Origin: Chitinophaga agrisoli
Lineage (GTDB): Bacteria; Bacteroidota; Bacteroidia; Chitinophagales; Chitinophagaceae
Direction: 5' to 3'
Length of the DNA: 64,000 nt
NCBI RefSeq assembly: GCF_008386695.1
Contig: NZ_VUOC01000002.1
Span: forward strand, 248,001-312,000
The translations under genes and the position numbers were made by a program. Position 1 is the first letter of the stretch, and every line of letters begins with the position of its first letter. The notes beneath the pieces are model-generated. The model saw only the letters and a program-made list of their open reading frames with translations. It searched no databases and was not told the origin of the DNA. Below, piece by piece: positions 61,935 through 64,000 of the stretch.

Positions 61935-64000
61935 TTAGAATTTTAATTCAGCACCAAATGTGTACGTTCTGCTATTGGGATAAGCCCCGTTGTCCATACG
62001 GCGGATGGTGGATCCATCGCTTTGGGTGGATACTTCCGGATCGTAGCCGTTATAGTATTTCCAGAGGAACAGGTTATTACCGCTCAGCGAGAGCGAGAGG
62101 GATTGCAGGCGTTGCGCGGTGATACGCGACAGGTCGAATGAATACCCGATAGACACGTTCTTAAAGCGCAGGAAAGTAGCGCTATGCACGAAGCGGTCAT
62201 TGGGAATATCATCCTTAGAATCTGCCCGCGGAATATCTGAGTTAGGATTGCGGACAGGATGCCAGGCATTGACCATATAACGGAACTGGTTACTGAGATA
62301 GGTACCCGTGCCCATGAACAGCTCTACCGGGTTATAGATGCTACCACCCAGCGAGTAGTTAAAGTAAACGGAGAGGAACAGGCGTTTGTACCGGAAAGAG
62401 TTCTGCAGGCCGCCGTATACATCCGGGTCTGCATTGCCCAGGTACACCAGGTCGTTATTATCCAGCACGCCATCGTGGTTCTGGTCTATGTAGCGCTGAC
62501 GGCCCGGGGAATAATAGGCCGGTGAAACAGATACATAGTTCTTATCGATCTTGCCCTGGTCTATCTCCGCCTGGTTCTTCCAGGTACCGGCGTACTGCAT
62601 GCCCCACAGGGCATTGAGCGGCCGGCCTTTTTCATAACCATACATCATGTACTGGGCCCCCTGGTTGTTGTTGTAAACGGATATGCGGTCCAGGCCGCCT
62701 ATATCCTCCACCATTTGTTTGTTATGCGCAATGGTGAAGGTAGTAGACCAGCCAAAATTGCGGGTGCGGATATTCTCATGCTCAATGGTGAGCTCAATGC
62801 CTTTGTTGGAAGTTTTGCCCACGTTCGCCAGGCGGGAATCGTAGCCTACCTGTGTAGGCAGCTGTACTGTCAGCAACAGGTCTGAGGTAGTGCTTTTGTA
62901 CGCATCCACGGTAATGCTCAGGCGTTTGTTAAAGAGCGACAGGTCCAGGCCGGCGTTGTAGGTAGCTGTTTTTTCCCAGGTAAGACCTTCGTTGCCAATG
63001 CGGGAAGGGTAATATGCCACCGGCTGGGTACCGCCAAACAGGTAACCGCCGGTAGTAGAGGCCAGGCGGGCCAGTGACTGGTAGCGGGCAATAGCGTCGT
63101 TACCGGAGGTACCCGCGCTCAAACGGATGGCAAATTCATCCACGCCGCGCAGGCCTTTCATAAAGCGTTCATTCATCACATTCCAGCGGAAAGCGGCGGA
63201 GGGGAAATAAGCCCATTTATTATCCTTTGAGAAATTGGAAGCGCCGTCTGCGCGCATGGTGGCTGTGAAATAATACTTGTTATCGTAATTATAATTTAAA
63301 CGCCCCAGGTTGGACATACGCGCCAGGTTCTCCAGGGAAGAGCCCAGCGTCACTGTTTCTTTTGAAGGCAGGGCAGACAGGTCATTGGTCTCCACATCAT
63401 CCACAAAATAGCCGTTACCGCTGGCGTTAAGGCTTACAAAGTTCTTTTTCTGCAGGGTGAAGCCATACAGTACATCTATATTATGTTTGCCGCCAAAGGT
63501 ATTCTTATAGCTGATGGTGTTCTCGTTCAGGATGTTGTTCTCCTCATACGTTCTTTTATAGGCATAAGCCCCGGAATTAGCCTTGATACGGGTAGGAAAG
63601 GTAGAAGGCAGGAACTGATCATCCGCGCGGGTATAATCCGCAAAAGACACCGTAGAGCGCAGTGTTACGTTGCGCAAAGGTTTTATCTCCAGGTATAACA
63701 TAGAGCTCAGGTTCTTTTCCTGGCGGTCATTCTTTTTGAGCTTTACGTTGGCCAGGGGCGAGTCAAACAAGGTGCCGGTGTACCATTGCGTGTTGAAGTC
63801 GTTAAACGAGCCGTCTGGTTTATAGGCGGCAATGGTAGGCGCCAGGAACAGCGTGGAGCGGTACCAGAGGGTATTGGTGCCAATATCCGCATTATTCAGC
63901 GCCCGGTCTACCACGGAATAATTGAAGCGCACCCCGGCCTTTACAAAACGGCTGATGGTACGGTCCAGGTTCAGGCGCACCTGGTAGCGTTTTAAACCGC
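61935..64000 (-). CDS. SusC/RagA TonB-dependent transporter, C-terminal part
   Basis: The frame is open to the end of the window, so the signal peptide, regulatory domain and plug lie outside. The visible ~688 residues are the beta barrel (GLKRYQVRLNLDRTISRFVKAGVRF, LDLSLFNKRLSITVDAYKSTTSDLLL, NKGIELTIEHENI, VYGGLQNSFRYKRLFLSVYFNYSLGG) and the terminal YTFGAELKF. Presence of an STN domain cannot be judged. It heads the operon susC, susD, EEP enzyme, DUF5689 lipoprotein. Confidence 0.92.
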   Translation of the reverse strand, partial: GLKRYQVRLNLDRTISRFVKAGVRFNYSVVDRALNNADIGTNTLWYRSTLFLAPTIAAYKPDGSFNDFNTQWYTGTLFDSPLANVKLKKNDRQEKNLSSMLYLEIKPLRNVTLRSTVSFADYTRADDQFLPSTFPTRIKANSGAYAYKRTYEENNILNENTISYKNTFGGKHNIDVLYGFTLQKKNFVSLNASGNGYFVDDVETNDLSALPSKETVTLGSSLENLARMSNLGRLNYNYDNKYYFTATMRADGASNFSKDNKWAYFPSAAFRWNVMNERFMKGLRGVDEFAIRLSAGTSGNDAIARYQSLARLASTTGGYLFGGTQPVAYYPSRIGNEGLTWEKTATYNAGLDLSLFNKRLSITVDAYKSTTSDLLLTVQLPTQVGYDSRLANVGKTSNKGIELTIEHENIRTRNFGWSTTFTIAHNKQMVEDIGGLDRISVYNNNQGAQYMMYGYEKGRPLNALWGMQYAGTWKNQAEIDQGKIDKNYVSVSPAYYSPGRQRYIDQNHDGVLDNNDLVYLGNADPDVYGGLQNSFRYKRLFLSVYFNYSLGGSIYNPVELFMGTGTYLSNQFRYMVNAWHPVRNPNSDIPRADSKDDIPNDRFVHSATFLRFKNVSIGYSFDLSRITAQRLQSLSLSLSGNNLFLWKYYNGYDPEVSTQSDGSTIRRMDNGAYPNSRTYTFGAELKF

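Overview
The window looks like a chromosomal segment of a Bacteroidota species, most probably a Chitinophaga-like member of the Chitinophagaceae (inference). The evidence is two SusC/SusD loci, an ECF sigma factor paired with FecR, two surface proteins with type IX secretion (CHU_C, type B) sorting domains, abundant lipoprotein signals, and promoters of the Bacteroidota form TTTG-N19/20-TAnnTTTG. Most genes have balanced, moderately GC-rich coding sequence. Two stretches, about 35.0-38.6 kb and 42.9-44.4 kb, are visibly AT-rich and look acquired. I saw no rRNA, tRNA or CRISPR array.

Layout. 0-8.7 kb holds secreted and surface proteins: an M1 peptidase, a yellow/MRJP-like lipoprotein, a CBM6 protein and two paralogous T9SS adhesin-like proteins. 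8.9-16 kb holds a GT39 (ArnT-like) transferase, a 2OG-Fe(II) oxygenase, a DoxX-like/NTF2-like pair, and a MocR regulator divergent from a DoxX-AhpD-like-GNAT operon. 15.9-25.2 kb, with an outlier at 33.5-34.8 kb, is a surface-glycan cluster: GT2 and GT4 enzymes, an MsbA-like ABC exporter, a PAP2 phosphatase and an unclassified protein. A Crp/Fnr regulator follows. 26.1-31.8 kb is a three-gene conflict-type operon: an unknown 252-aa protein, a CHAT caspase-like protease and an nSTAND-type NTPase with a membrane segment and a C-terminal propeller-like region. 31.8-33.5 kb is an Hpt protein plus an NtrC-type regulator; a CHASE3 histidine kinase plus a lone receiver follow at 40.5-42.3 kb.

35.3-38.4 kb is the most unusual part. 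An AAA/OLD-like ATPase overlaps a small protein carrying a PD-(D/E)XK-like nuclease signature. A decayed ATPase paralog follows, which lacks the Walker A lysine and about 87 central residues. A 230-270 bp direct repeat flanks the whole unit and also forms the leader of the neighbouring GT4 gene. I regard this as a candidate undescribed defence or conflict island.

45.8-56.7 kb is a polysaccharide utilisation locus: ECF sigma, FecR, SusC with an STN domain, SusD, then a terminator, then a GH95-GH110-like fusion enzyme suited to fucosylated, alpha-galactosylated glycans. 56.8-57.4 kb is a small protein plus nucleotidyltransferase pair of toxin-antitoxin style. 57.5-64 kb is a second SusC/SusD locus with an endonuclease/exonuclease/phosphatase enzyme and a DUF5689/BACON-type lipoprotein; its susC runs off the window end.
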